Below are positions 9,458 to 17,589 of a stretch of 64,000 nt of DNA, one piece after another. This stretch comes from SZAS-79 sp963844255 (lineage in GTDB: Bacteria > Pseudomonadota > Gammaproteobacteria > Burkholderiales > SG8-39): contig CAWJNP010000041.1 of NCBI GenBank assembly GCA_963844255.1, forward strand, positions 62,001 to 126,000, in the 5' to 3' direction. Position 1 is the stretch's first letter. Each line of letters starts with the position of its first letter. The notes under the pieces are model-generated. The model worked only from the letters and a program-made list of their open reading frames with translations, was not told where the DNA came from and searched no databases. A program made the translations under genes and the position numbers.

Positions 9458-9530
9458 TCCCTAACGCTCCAGTACGTGCGGTCTATGGACAAGCCCACAA
9501 TGGGCACGTAGCGTTCAGCCATGTTATGCG
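9458..9530 (+). repeat. attC-like site 1 of cassette cluster
   Basis: The left arm opens TCCCTAACGCTCC and the right arm closes AGCGTTCAGCCATGTTATGC. The two arms pair imperfectly through TAAC, GCT and ACGTGC/GCACGT with unpaired bases, the layout of an integron attC. GTTATGC matches the GTTRRRY core at six of seven positions. It precedes the first small gene of the island. The stretch 9395-9457 shows nothing recognisable. Confidence 0.45.
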
Positions 9531-9611
9531 CGGATAGTTGAGATACGGGCCGTTTTTGTCACCCGAATTTGTCATCTTAAAATGGCAACCAATTAAAGTT
9601 AAACCACATAG

Positions 9612-10127
9612 ATGAACACTTCCGAGACGTTTTCCTCATGGCATGTTGGCGTAGCAGCAGAAGCTGCGGCGGCTAGTTTGTTCGCGCGTTGCGGCCTTGA
9701 CGTATCGGTACAGTATGGCGCGAACCAACCCGGCTATGACCTTGTCGTCGCTCGCGGTGACAAGATGCTAAAAGTTTCCGTCAAGGGCAGTAAAGACTGG
9801 GGTTGGGGGCTCACGCAGTCGTATCTCAAGGAAGCGAACTACCACAGGGCTATCGATACATGGTTGGAACGGCACACGCCGCGACTGATCTTTTGTTTTG
9901 TGCAGTTTGCTGACGTGCCCGTAGACCAAATGCCACGTACATACTTGGCAACGCCGGGTGAAGTGGCAACGCGCCTTAAAGCAACTGCCAAGGGGCGGGG
10001 GGACACAATCTTGTATGAAAAGCATACTTGGGGCGCAAGGGCGGTCGGGGCGGGCTCCAGTGAGCAGGTTCCCGACGTATGGAAATTCTCGGCTGCGAGA
10101 GTGGAGCAATTGCTCAATGAGGCCTAA
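9612..10127 (+). CDS. Hypothetical cassette protein, possible PD-(D/E)XK nuclease-like fold
   Basis: A 171-aa protein with no confident family. Residues about 10-60 carry the spacing of a restriction-endonuclease-like core: Glu in GVAAEAAAASLF, Asp in GYDLVVARGDK, and Lys in LKVSVKGSK, where the usual Glu/Gln before the Lys is replaced by Ser-Val. This resembles small PD-(D/E)XK proteins linked to mobile DNA, but activity is uncertain. AT content and codon use differ from the flanking chromosome. Its stop codon lies inside the left arm of the next attC-like site, as in integron cassettes. Confidence 0.6.
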   Translation: MNTSETFSSWHVGVAAEAAAASLFARCGLDVSVQYGANQPGYDLVVARGDKMLKVSVKGSKDWGWGLTQSYLKEANYHRAIDTWLERHTPRLIFCFVQFADVPVDQMPRTYLATPGEVATRLKATAKGRGDTILYEKHTWGARAVGAGSSEQVPDVWKFSAARVEQLLNEA

Positions 10128-10190
10128 CAGCACAGCGCAGTTGGACGCGCGCGATACGACTGCGCGCGCCGCTGGCTGTGGGCGCTAGAG
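10121..10190 (+). repeat. attC-like site 2 of cassette cluster
   Basis: GGCCTAACAGCACAGC on the left (GCCTAAC fits the RYYYAAC core exactly) and GGCTGTGGGCGCTAGAG on the right form an imperfect stem around CACAGC/GCTGTG and GCGCGC. The stop codon of the upstream gene is the TAA within GGCCTAAC, a hallmark of gene cassettes. Confidence 0.5.
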
Positions 10191-10231
10191 TGTATTAGCA
10201 ATGTGCGCGCGCAAGCTCATTTGGGAATCGC

Positions 10232-10861
10232 ATGACTGATAAGCCAGCTTTGCACGAGACTACGAACACTTCTAGTTGGGTCGACGAGTTGTATTCAAAG
10301 CGACTTGCGAAACAAGCCTTTGGATATGTTGGCCGTGGCGCTGACGAAGTAACTCCTGTGGCGCAGCTCTCGATGATAAGAGGCTCGCGGATTTACTTGC
10401 GTGAAGAGACGGTGCGAGGCCCTGGCGTTAAGCAATCCGTACGCGCATATTTTCTGGATCTCTCTCTTTCAGGAAATGAGCGCGCACTGTCGATTGTCCA
10501 TTGTGACTATGACCCCAGAAACGGCAAAATGCGCGAGAACACAGCAACGGCTGCGGTGCATGTTGCCGTCACCCCGCACGCTCTTGAGAGGCTTCACGAG
10601 CGGCTCAGAACAAATGCGCTCGGAGATGTCTATCGGCTAGCGTTGCGCCCACTTTCTCGCGTACCTCCGCCCACTAAAGCCCAATACGAACAAGAAGACA
10701 TGATTTTTCACTTGGCGAGCTTCGGTGTTTTCCCTGTCAAGGTAATTGGGGCTATCGCCATAACCGGTGAGGGCGTCCCCTGCTGGGGAGTATTGACTTT
10801 CATTGACCGCGAACCTCGTCAAGATGAATGCGTAATTGCCACTATTGGCCCTGAGCAATGA
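10232..10861 (+). CDS. Hypothetical cassette protein
   Basis: A 209-aa protein that I do not recognise. It is soluble, with no signal peptide or membrane segment. A central segment, VAVTPHALERLHERLRTNALGDVYRL, could form a helical pair with His and Arg residues, similar in flavour to RNase-toxin-type helices, but this is not enough for an assignment. Base composition is lower in GC than the flanks. It sits between attC-like sites 2 and 3. Confidence 0.55.
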   Translation: MTDKPALHETTNTSSWVDELYSKRLAKQAFGYVGRGADEVTPVAQLSMIRGSRIYLREETVRGPGVKQSVRAYFLDLSLSGNERALSIVHCDYDPRNGKMRENTATAAVHVAVTPHALERLHERLRTNALGDVYRLALRPLSRVPPPTKAQYEQEDMIFHLASFGVFPVKVIGAIAITGEGVPCWGVLTFIDREPRQDECVIATIGPEQ

Positions 10862-10888
10862 GCCCCACTAGGCAATTGCGTGAATGCG

Positions 10889-10948
10889 TTCTAACCATTC
10901 ACTGCAGGCGCGACGGCCTTGACGGGCCGCGGTCTGAGCTCAAACGTT
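10889..10948 (+). repeat. attC-like site 3, split by an insertion sequence
   Basis: The left arm CTAACCATTCACTGCAGGCG and right arm GGTCTGAGCTCAAACGTT follow the classical attC arrangement. The GTTAGG core is interrupted: GTT ends at 10948 and GTTAGG resumes at 12692, right after the insertion sequence. Rejoined, the site reads AAACGTTAGGATTC with the ATG of the next cassette gene directly after it. Confidence 0.5.
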
Positions 10949-12691
10949 GAGGCTGTATAAAAAGTCCCAGATCACGTCGTCGAAATGAACCTTCATTCGT
11001 TAGTTGGAGGTAGCGAATCGAAGGGAGAAGAAAGATGGCGCGTTACAAGATCGTGGATCGAAGCCCGAGGTTCCTGCCGATCGTTCTGGATGCGCAATTG
11101 ATGGTCGGCAGTTTCGAATACGCGCTGGATTATCTGATCGACAACGAAGTCGATCTGACGGGGATTGCCAAGCGTTACTGCAACGACGAGACCGGCGCTC
11201 CGGCCTACGACCCGGCGGTGATGCTCAAGATTGTATTGCTGGCCTATAGCCGCGGGATTGTGAGCAGCCGGGCGATCGAGCGAGTCTGCCGGGAGAACGT
11301 GCTGTTCATGGCGATCTCGGGTGACAGCGCGCCGCAGTTCACCACCATCGCCAAGTTCGTCCGGGAGTTGGGCGGAGAGGTCTCGGCGATCTTCACCCAG
11401 GTGCTACTGATCTGCGACCGTCAGGGGCTGATCGGCCGGCAGATGTTCGCGATCGACGGGGTGAAGCTGCCGAGCAACGCCGACAAGAGGAGGAGCGGCA
11501 CGCTTGCCGAGCTCGCGCACGAGGCCGAGCGCATGGAGACGGCGGTGACCAAGCTGCTCAAGGCGCACTGCAGCCGTGACGAGCGCGGAGAACCGGAAGA
11601 GGATCAGACGCGCAGCGCCGAGCGGATTGAACGCCTGCGGAACGAAGCGAAACGCCTGCGGGAGTTTGTTTCCAGCCACAACGAGCGCCGCTCAGACAAA
11701 GGGGCGGTACGCAAGAGCAACGTCACCGACAACGACAGCGCCAAGATGGCCACCGCGAAGGGCGTGATCCAGGGATACACCGCGGTGGCGGCAGTGGACG
11801 GCAAAGCGCAGGTGATCGTGGCGGCGCAGGCGCACGGCTCGGGCAGCGAGCAAAGCGTGCTGTTGCCGATGGTAAAGATGACCGAGTCCCTGCGCACCGA
11901 TCAGACGATCATCACCGCGGATGCGGGCTACCACAGCGAGGCAAACATGAAGGCGCTGCACGACGCCGCCGTACCCGCGCTGATCGCCGACGGGCTTATG
12001 CGCAGGCGTGATGAGCGGTTTGCCAAGCAAAGCCGCTACAAGGCACTGCCCGATCCGCTCTACGACAAGACGGCCGCGGCCAAGCCTTCGATCGCCAAAT
12101 TCAAACCGAGTGATTTCATCTACGATCCGGTCACCCGCACCTGCACCTGCCCCGCCGGCAAAAAGCTGTACTCCCATGGCAGTGCCTGTTTGACCAACGG
12201 GCGCAAGCACCACAACTTCCAGGGCGCAAAGCGCGACTGTATGCCCTGTTCGTTGAGAGATCAGTGCCTGCGCCATCCGGAGAGAACCGCGACCCGGCAG
12301 GTAGCATTCTTTGAGAAGAATCAGGACTCGCCCCTGCAATACACCGAGCGCATGAAGCGGGCGATCGACAGCGACCGGGGCCGCAAGCTCTACGGACGGC
12401 GCATCGCCATCGTCGAGCCCGTGTTCGGCAACCTGCGGCACAACAAGCGGCTGGACCGGTTCACGCTGCGCACCCAGCCCAAGGTGAACACGCAGTGGAA
12501 TCTGTATTGCATGGTTCACAACATCGAGAAGCTGGCGCATCATGGATACGGGAGATAGGCGAAAGGGGCAGGAACCGCATCCGTTTCCAGCAGCCCGCAA
12601 CCGCCAACAAGCATCGACATGACGAATACAACAACGCAGCACCAACTCGTTCAGCGCCGCTCGGGCCAAAACCGGGTTTTTCTACAGCCTC
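10949..12691 (+). mobile_element. IS1182-family insertion sequence
   Basis: About 1.74 kb bounded by inverted repeats beginning GAGGCTGTA at the left end and, reverse-complemented, GAGGCTGTA at the right end. Position 10 differs (T/G), then both have AAAAA. It holds a single full-length transposase gene. GTT lies on both sides, or CGTT if the terminal C at 12691 is counted as flank, consistent with a short target duplication. The target is the core of an attC-like site. Confidence 0.75.
11035..12558 (+). CDS. IS1182-family transposase
   Basis: An intact 507-aa DDE transposase. The N-terminal DUF772-type domain reads YDPAVMLKIVLLAYSRGIVSSRAIERVC. The catalytic core has first Asp in MFAIDGVKLPSNAD, second in TIITADAGYHSEANM, and a C-terminal Glu in GRRIAIVEPVFGNLRHNKRLDRF. 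A cysteine-rich insert (TCTCPAGKKLY, CMPCSLRDQC) is characteristic of the family. The ATG follows AGGGAGAAGAAAG. No frame disruption is seen, so the element may be active or recent. Confidence 0.88.
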   Translation: MARYKIVDRSPRFLPIVLDAQLMVGSFEYALDYLIDNEVDLTGIAKRYCNDETGAPAYDPAVMLKIVLLAYSRGIVSSRAIERVCRENVLFMAISGDSAPQFTTIAKFVRELGGEVSAIFTQVLLICDRQGLIGRQMFAIDGVKLPSNADKRRSGTLAELAHEAERMETAVTKLLKAHCSRDERGEPEEDQTRSAERIERLRNEAKRLREFVSSHNERRSDKGAVRKSNVTDNDSAKMATAKGVIQGYTAVAAVDGKAQVIVAAQAHGSGSEQSVLLPMVKMTESLRTDQTIITADAGYHSEANMKALHDAAVPALIADGLMRRRDERFAKQSRYKALPDPLYDKTAAAKPSIAKFKPSDFIYDPVTRTCTCPAGKKLYSHGSACLTNGRKHHNFQGAKRDCMPCSLRDQCLRHPERTATRQVAFFEKNQDSPLQYTERMKRAIDSDRGRKLYGRRIAIVEPVFGNLRHNKRLDRFTLRTQPKVNTQWNLYCMVHNIEKLAHHGYGR

Positions 12692-12701
12692 GTTAGGATT
12701 C

Positions 12702-13346
12702 ATGGATCGCGACTCACTCTTGGCTGTAGCCGATGATTTGAAATTTCTCAGCGGCTGGGGACCGGAGATATCAGACGGCGATATTCGTCGCGGAAGCGCG
12801 ACACTTCGACGGCTCTTAGTCGAAGACGCATACGGTATGGCTTGGCGAGCAGTTGGCTTCTCACGCCAACCGACACTCATTGCTGTTGATCTTTGGAACC
12901 TTGTGCCGCACGACGCTCTCAACATTGTTGAGTTTGCTTTGGCGGCCGGTGCTGAGTTCAGAGGCGTTTATCTCGCAGCAATGCTCGTTAATCGAGGAAG
13001 CGCTGCCCCACCAGCGCCGAATCCCCTCGCAATCCGCCCGGACGGATTCCCTGGAGAGAGAAAATATGACTTGTCAGAGTACGTGGGTTCGATTTCCGGA
13101 ATAGTTGGTGGTTTGACGTTCACGCGAAGGGACGTCATCAAATATATTGCCAACGTCAAAGGAGGTGTGCATCTGAGCCCGAAGGAACGCAAACGAGAAG
13201 AGAAACTCGTCGGCCGATTGAGCAAGATTGAGAAGAAGATGATGGTCCACAATAGTGACGGTCTTTTAGTAGAGCTTATCGCTGTAGCGCAAGCCGTGGG
13301 GCGATCAGATGATTCCCGTGCTTACGTTCAGAAGATTGAGTCCTAG
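12702..13346 (+). CDS. Hypothetical cassette protein
   Basis: A 214-aa protein that I do not recognise. Its ATG lies four bases after the GTTAGG core of attC-like site 3, which is how integron cassettes start. The C-terminal part is lysine-rich and helical (LSPKERKREEKLVGRLSKIEKKMM). No signal peptide or membrane segment is seen. Low GC compared with the flanks. The insertion sequence upstream may have removed or replaced its promoter. Confidence 0.55.
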   Translation: MDRDSLLAVADDLKFLSGWGPEISDGDIRRGSATLRRLLVEDAYGMAWRAVGFSRQPTLIAVDLWNLVPHDALNIVEFALAAGAEFRGVYLAAMLVNRGSAAPPAPNPLAIRPDGFPGERKYDLSEYVGSISGIVGGLTFTRRDVIKYIANVKGGVHLSPKERKREEKLVGRLSKIEKKMMVHNSDGLLVELIAVAQAVGRSDDSRAYVQKIES

Positions 13347-13427
13347 CTTCAGGTCATGCGGACAGGCCATCGACGCCACGCGGGTGTAGACGTCTGCGCT
13401 GGCTCGCCGCAGACCATGATGTTAGAC
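13340..13427 (+). repeat. attC-like site 4 of cassette cluster
   Basis: The left arm GTCCTAGCTTCAGGTCATGC and right arm GCAGACCATGATGTTAGAC pair closely as GTC-TA-C-TCA-GGTC-TGCGG with single unpaired bases, the best stem of the four. GTTAGAC is an exact match to the GTTRRRY core. The stop codon of the upstream cassette lies within the left arm. Confidence 0.55.
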
Positions 13428-13454
13428 GCCGCACAAGACCCGGAGTAACCCGCC

Positions 13455-14252
13455 ATGCCAACCCCCGAACCCTACGTCCGCGAAGCCGGAACCGGCCCGG
13501 CCGTCGTCTGCCTCCACTCCAACGCCAGCAGTTCGGCGCAATGGCGCGGCCTCATGGATCTGCTGTCCGCAAACCATCGGGTCATCGCGGTGGACTCCTA
13601 CGGCTCGGGCAAAAGTCCGGACTGGCATTCGGACCGGGTAATCACGCTGCAGGATGAGGTCGACTTCATCGAACCGGTGCTTGCGCCGGCCGGCACGCCG
13701 CTCGCGCTCGTCGGGCACTCCTACGGCGCGGCGGTTGCCTTGATCGCCGCGTTGACCAATCCGGGACGCGTCCGGGCGCTTGCGCTGTACGAGCCCACAT
13801 TGTTTTCACTGGTGGATGCGCTGGGTCCGCCGCCCAACGGCGTGGACGGCATCCGCAACGCGGTGTCTGCCGCAGCCGCGGCGCTGGACGCAGGCGACCG
13901 CGACGCGGCCGCCGGGCATTTCATCGATTTCTGGATGGGTGCCGGAAACTGGAACAAGACACCGCCGCAGCGCAGGCAACCGATCGCCGACTCGGTTGCA
14001 AACGTAAGGCGCTGGGCGCACGCGCTGACCAGGGAACCCACCCCGGCGCAGTCCTTTGCCGCACTAGACATGCCGATCCTGTACATGCTCGGTGGCGCGT
14101 CACCCGAGTCAGCGCATTCGGTGGCGCGCGCGCTGATCCCGGTGCTGCCCAAGGTGCGCGTGGTGGAGTTTCCGGGTCTTGGGCACATGGCGCCGGTCAC
14201 GCATGCCGATGTCATCAACGCAGAGATCGCAAAATTTCTCGGTGAGGTCTGA
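13455..14252 (+). CDS. Alpha/beta hydrolase
   Basis: A 265-aa protein. The nucleophile elbow GHSYG is near residue 89, the oxyanion-side motif VVCLHSNASSSAQW near residue 16, and the likely catalytic His is in FPGLGHMAPVTH near the C-terminus. General fold matches carboxylesterase/haloperoxidase-like hydrolases; the substrate is unknown. It is the first high-GC gene after the cassette cluster and starts 28 nt past the GTTAGAC core, so it marks either the array's far border or a last cassette without its own attC. Confidence 0.82.
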   Translation: MPTPEPYVREAGTGPAVVCLHSNASSSAQWRGLMDLLSANHRVIAVDSYGSGKSPDWHSDRVITLQDEVDFIEPVLAPAGTPLALVGHSYGAAVALIAALTNPGRVRALALYEPTLFSLVDALGPPPNGVDGIRNAVSAAAAALDAGDRDAAAGHFIDFWMGAGNWNKTPPQRRQPIADSVANVRRWAHALTREPTPAQSFAALDMPILYMLGGASPESAHSVARALIPVLPKVRVVEFPGLGHMAPVTHADVINAEIAKFLGEV

Positions 14253-14402
14253 CACGGCTCAAGCCTGGCAACTCGGAGAAAGCTTGAACATTCGAAGACG
14301 TTCCCGGGCGCGAACCCGGTGCCGTTGGTCATCCGGACCTTTTCCTCTGAATTTGTCGTCCAACAGCTTATATTTACCATGCATGCGCTACAGGAGAAAC
14401 CG

Positions 14403-14747
14403 ATGAATGCAAATCGCGCGGAGAGAGTCGTTCAGGTAATTTCCGTTCCTGGCGTCTGGATGGCGTTCCTTGTCGGATGGGGATACAAGGCCGTCCAGGA
14501 AAAGTCATTGGCTGCGCACGGTGCCGATCTTCCAATGCCCACATTGCTGTGGATCGACTTTGCGGACAGCTGGCTGGCACTGGCATTCCCGGCAGCCTGT
14601 ACCGTTCTGATTGTCTGGCTTGTTCGGCGGGCGAGCATTCACCTGAACTGGGTTGCGGGGGCTGTGCTGTTCATCAGCATGCTTTACGGCGTCATCGCGC
14701 AAACCGCGACCATCCTGCCATCGTTCAAGATGTGCGGCGCAGTCTAG
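14403..14747 (+). CDS. Small membrane protein of unknown function
   Basis: A 114-aa protein with three hydrophobic segments (VPGVWMAFLVGWGY, WLALAFPAACTVLIVWLV, WVAGAVLFISMLYGVIAQ). The start at 14403 is supported by CAGGAG seven bases upstream; an upstream in-frame extension to 14319 has no ribosome site. No family recognised. Confidence 0.6.
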   Translation: MNANRAERVVQVISVPGVWMAFLVGWGYKAVQEKSLAAHGADLPMPTLLWIDFADSWLALAFPAACTVLIVWLVRRASIHLNWVAGAVLFISMLYGVIAQTATILPSFKMCGAV

Positions 14748-14835
14748 CCGGTGCGCGAACGCGTTGCTCCCTGTCCTTCCAGACGTGACCCGGGGAAAAT
14801 CGGCGGTTTGTGGATCGACTGAACGACAGATACCA

Positions 14836-15010
14836 ATCGTCGATGCGGACAGCTTCAGGATCGCGGCGGGGCAGGCGAGCCTAAGGCCTTTCGAATCGAG
14901 CCCGCAGAAGTTCCGCTACTTCTGCTGCGAACTGTGGCTCGCCGATCTACAGCCAGGGCGAAAAAACCAGGCACGTGGTCGCGGTGCGTTGCGGCACGCT
15001 CAAACAGGAT
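14836..15010 (+). pseudogene. Decayed partial copy of a Gfa-family gene
   Basis: This stretch is a clear nucleotide match to the middle of the intact Gfa-like gene at 17108-17548 (shared GTCGATGCGGACAGCTTCAG, CGAGCCCGCAGAAGTTCCG, GTGCGTTGCGGCACGCT). It lacks the N-terminal zinc-cysteine half. The CSHCGSPIYS region is broken: CTGCTGCGAACTGTGGCTCG replaces the cysteine pair and shifts the frame. It is a truncated, non-functional duplicate about 2.4 kb from its paralogue. Confidence 0.7.
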
Positions 15011-15046
15011 GGAAGCTGGCCCGGAAACGCATGAAGGAGATTTGAA

Positions 15047-15109
15047 ATGGCTGAAACAAAATACCAACCCGTGGCGTCGCGCATGGGCACGACGAAGAGA
15101 ACGGGATAG
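15047..15109 (+). CDS. Possible 20-aa small ORF upstream of the MAPEG gene
   Basis: An ATG follows a strong AAGGAG ribosome site, and the frame MAETKYQPVASRMGTTKRTG ends four bases before the MAPEG start. It could be a translated leader or a by-product of the adjoining pseudogene. Nothing else supports it. Confidence 0.25.
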   Translation: MAETKYQPVASRMGTTKRTG

Positions 15110-15113
15110 CCAA

Positions 15114-15522
15114 ATGAACCCCACCGCCACCGCCCTCGTTGGATTCATTGCCTGGTCGCTGTTTCTCCTGGTGCTCATGGAGGCCATACGCTCGAAACTG
15201 GTACATGACCAAGGCCATCCCGGCCAACGGGTTCAACCCCGACAACTCCAATCTCTCGCCATTCATGCAACGCCTCGCGCGGGCGCACGCCAACTGTGTC
15301 GAGGGCTTGCCGATCTTCGGTGGCCTCATGCTTGTTGCCATCGTGACCGGCAGGTCGGCGATCACCGACCCGCTTGCCTGCGTCTTTCTCTCTGCACGCA
15401 TCCTGCAGTCAGTCATCCACCTCAGTTCGCTGTCGGCATTGGCTGTCACGCTCCGGTTTTCAGCGTTTGCCGTGCAAATGGCGATCGGCATCTACTGGGC
15501 GGTTCGACTGGTCGCCGTTTGA
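15114..15522 (+). CDS. MAPEG-family membrane protein (frameshifted near 15201)
   Basis: The N-terminus from ATG 15114 (MNPTATALVGFIAWSLFLLVLMEAIRSKL) is the first MAPEG helix. The rest (AIPANGFNPDNSNLSPFMQRLARAHANCVEGLPIF) continues in the next frame and carries the family RAHANCxE motif, followed by two more helices. One extra base near 15201 separates them; the reconstructed protein is about 135 aa, the normal size. MAPEG proteins are membrane glutathione/eicosanoid-metabolism relatives; the bacterial role here is not known. Confidence 0.72.
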
Positions 15523-15551
15523 GCAACAACCCGTGACGCTCAGCCCTTTGT

Positions 15552-15575
15552 CGCTGCGGGCTCGAGCCCGCAGCG
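15552..15575 (+). terminator. Perfect 12-bp-stem hairpin after the MAPEG gene
   Basis: A perfect 24-nt inverted repeat centred on GCTCGAGC, 29 nt past the MAPEG stop. No T-run follows, so it is either a weak intrinsic terminator or an mRNA-end stabilising hairpin. Confidence 0.45.
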
Positions 15576-15699
15576 CCGAGCAAAAGAGAGCCGGAAATCT
15601 CTACGATAGACTGGTCCTAAAACGGGGATGGGGTCAATGAGCGGCATGTACAGTGCCGGGGTGGATGGGTGCGGTGCGGGAAGCCTTCAGGGAGGTTGA

Positions 15700-16998
15700 A
15701 TGCAAACCAGGCCATTGCGAGTCGCGGCTTACTTGTTGGTCGCGCATTTCCTGATCATCTCTGCGTGGACCCTTCTCGGCAGGGGCTCGCCGGATCTGCT
15801 GAGATTGGTCGTCACGCTCGGGTTCCTGGTCGGAGCGGTGAGTGCCTTGTTCAGGCCATACAAGCTGAGCTGGCTGATGGTCGTCGCCTATGCCTTGCAT
15901 TCGATCACGCCTTTCCTTCTGGGAACCTGGGCACTGTGGGCTTCGACTGAATGGCAACTGGTCGCCAAAGTCGGCGCGTCGGCGATTCTCGCGCTGGCCT
16001 CCGCGCCGCTGGTTGCGGCCCTGGTGCTGGTATTCAGGCCGGCTGGTTTCGCCGCCTTCAAGCCCGTCGTCGAGGCTGCCGTGCCGCCCGCCGCCAGGTC
16101 TGTGCCCGATCCGGAGAACAAGTCGGGAAGCGGCCGCGGCAACTCCGCGCGCACCATGAAAATTGCGGCCGCCGCCGCGGTGCTCCTGACCCTGGCGTTG
16201 TTCGCCATTCCGGCGGTGCCGAAGATCGTTGCCCTGATGGTCGCGCTTTTCCTGCTCGCCTACGTGCCGATCACGCCGTTCGCGCTGCGGGTGAAATTCG
16301 GGCACCCGGTGTTGAGATATTTCTATGCGCTGACGGCAGTGCCCGTATTCGCCGTGATCTTCCTGTGGATGCTCAATCGCCTGTTCACCGAGTTCCCGGC
16401 GCTCGACGCGACGTTCTCCGCGGCAATGGCGCGCGGCGGGCGACACGCGGGAATGACGCATGCGCTGGTGGTGGTGATTCCGACTGCGCTGCTGTTTGCG
16501 TTATGGTTCGGGCTCTTCCGGATGCTGGACAAGGGCATCAGCCGCCTGGAGAGCAGGGCGGGGACGACGTTGGCAGTGGCGGGCGTGTCCGCATTCCTGG
16601 CCGGCGTCCTGTATGTCGCACACGATGCCGGGGTCATTGGCAGCGAGGTGTGGCGGATGTCGCGCAGGACCTACGCCGGGGTCATGCCCAACAAGGCCTG
16701 GCTGGACGCTGCGCAGCTCGACCAGGAGTTCGGCAGGTGGCGTCGCACGTGGATCTATCCTCATCGCATCGTGGGGCAGTGCCACAACAGCGTTGAATGG
16801 TACCGCGTCGAATGGAAGGTGCTGGACGAAGGCCAACGGTACTACGTGTACTACGGAATTCCGCAGGAGACATATGAACGCCATGACCAGAACCTGCGCG
16901 GCCGGGGTTATTCACTCGATTCGATGACGCAGTTCCGGGATTGCAGCGGCAAGGACCGGTTTCAGGCGACCTGGTCGGCAATCAACCCGCAGCAATGA
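15700..16998 (+). CDS. Multispanning membrane protein of unknown function
   Basis: A 432-aa protein. About eight hydrophobic segments occupy residues 5-310: four before and four after a Pro/Ser/Gly-rich soluble linker near residues 127-150. A soluble C-terminal domain of about 110 residues (QLDQEFGRWRRTWIYPHRIVG to the end) follows and is likely extracytoplasmic. It has two Cys (GQCHNSVEW, FRDCSGKD) that could pair. No family recognised. The stretch 15576-15699 shows no feature. Confidence 0.6.
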   Translation: MQTRPLRVAAYLLVAHFLIISAWTLLGRGSPDLLRLVVTLGFLVGAVSALFRPYKLSWLMVVAYALHSITPFLLGTWALWASTEWQLVAKVGASAILALASAPLVAALVLVFRPAGFAAFKPVVEAAVPPAARSVPDPENKSGSGRGNSARTMKIAAAAAVLLTLALFAIPAVPKIVALMVALFLLAYVPITPFALRVKFGHPVLRYFYALTAVPVFAVIFLWMLNRLFTEFPALDATFSAAMARGGRHAGMTHALVVVIPTALLFALWFGLFRMLDKGISRLESRAGTTLAVAGVSAFLAGVLYVAHDAGVIGSEVWRMSRRTYAGVMPNKAWLDAAQLDQEFGRWRRTWIYPHRIVGQCHNSVEWYRVEWKVLDEGQRYYVYYGIPQETYERHDQNLRGRGYSLDSMTQFRDCSGKDRFQATWSAINPQQ

Positions 16999-17048
16999 TG
17001 CCGGACGACCCGGTCGCGACCATCCGCGCCGCGCAGCGCGCAATGGTT

Positions 17049-17097
17049 GAGTACTTGGGTGCGATTGGCGAGAATGCAGTTTTCGCGACCAGTACTC
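17049..17097. other. Long imperfect hairpin between membrane protein and Gfa gene
   Basis: GAGTACTTGGGTGCGA pairs with the reverse of TCGCGACCAGTACTC across a 17-nt loop, giving a bulged stem of about 13 pairs. It sits just upstream of the Gfa gene and could end the upstream transcript. No T-run is present. Confidence 0.35.
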
Positions 17098-17107
17098 GGA
17101 ATCCCGG

Positions 17108-17548
17108 ATGCTGAACGGTGCCTGCCTGTGCGGACGGATCCGATACGAGATCTCGAGCGAACCCCGGTTCATGTACCAGTGCTTCTGCGGCAAATGCCGC
17201 GCGGCCTCCGGCGCGTCCTTTGTGACGAACCTGATCGTCGATGCGGACAGCTTCAGGATCACGGCGGGGCAGGAGAGCCTGACGGCATGGGAATCGAGCC
17301 CGCAGAAGTTCCGCCACTTCTGCTCGCACTGCGGTTCGCCGATCTACAGCCAGGGGGAAAAGACGAAGCACGTGGTTGCGGTGCGTTGCGGCACGCTGCA
17401 GCAGGACCCGGGCCTGCGTGTCGCCTACCATGCCTTCGTGGATTCGAAGGCGGCCTGGGTGGAGATCGCAGACGACCACCCGCAGTTTCCGGAATGGCCG
17501 GATCAAACGATGGTCAGGCGGCTCTTCACCGGGAACAAAGACGCCTGA
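17108..17548 (+). CDS. Gfa/CENP-V family zinc protein
   Basis: A 146-aa protein with the family's zinc-cysteine pattern: CLCGRIRYE near residue 5, CFCGKCR near residue 28 and CSHCGSPIYS near residue 75. Founding members bind glutathione adducts of formaldehyde, but most homologues have no proven role. Intact paralogue of the decayed copy at 14836-15010, and family neighbour of the gene at 18395. Confidence 0.82.
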   Translation: MLNGACLCGRIRYEISSEPRFMYQCFCGKCRAASGASFVTNLIVDADSFRITAGQESLTAWESSPQKFRHFCSHCGSPIYSQGEKTKHVVAVRCGTLQQDPGLRVAYHAFVDSKAAWVEIADDHPQFPEWPDQTMVRRLFTGNKDA

Positions 17549-17589
17549 CGCCGGGGTACATTGCCCGGACTTCTGCTCAGCGACCAACC

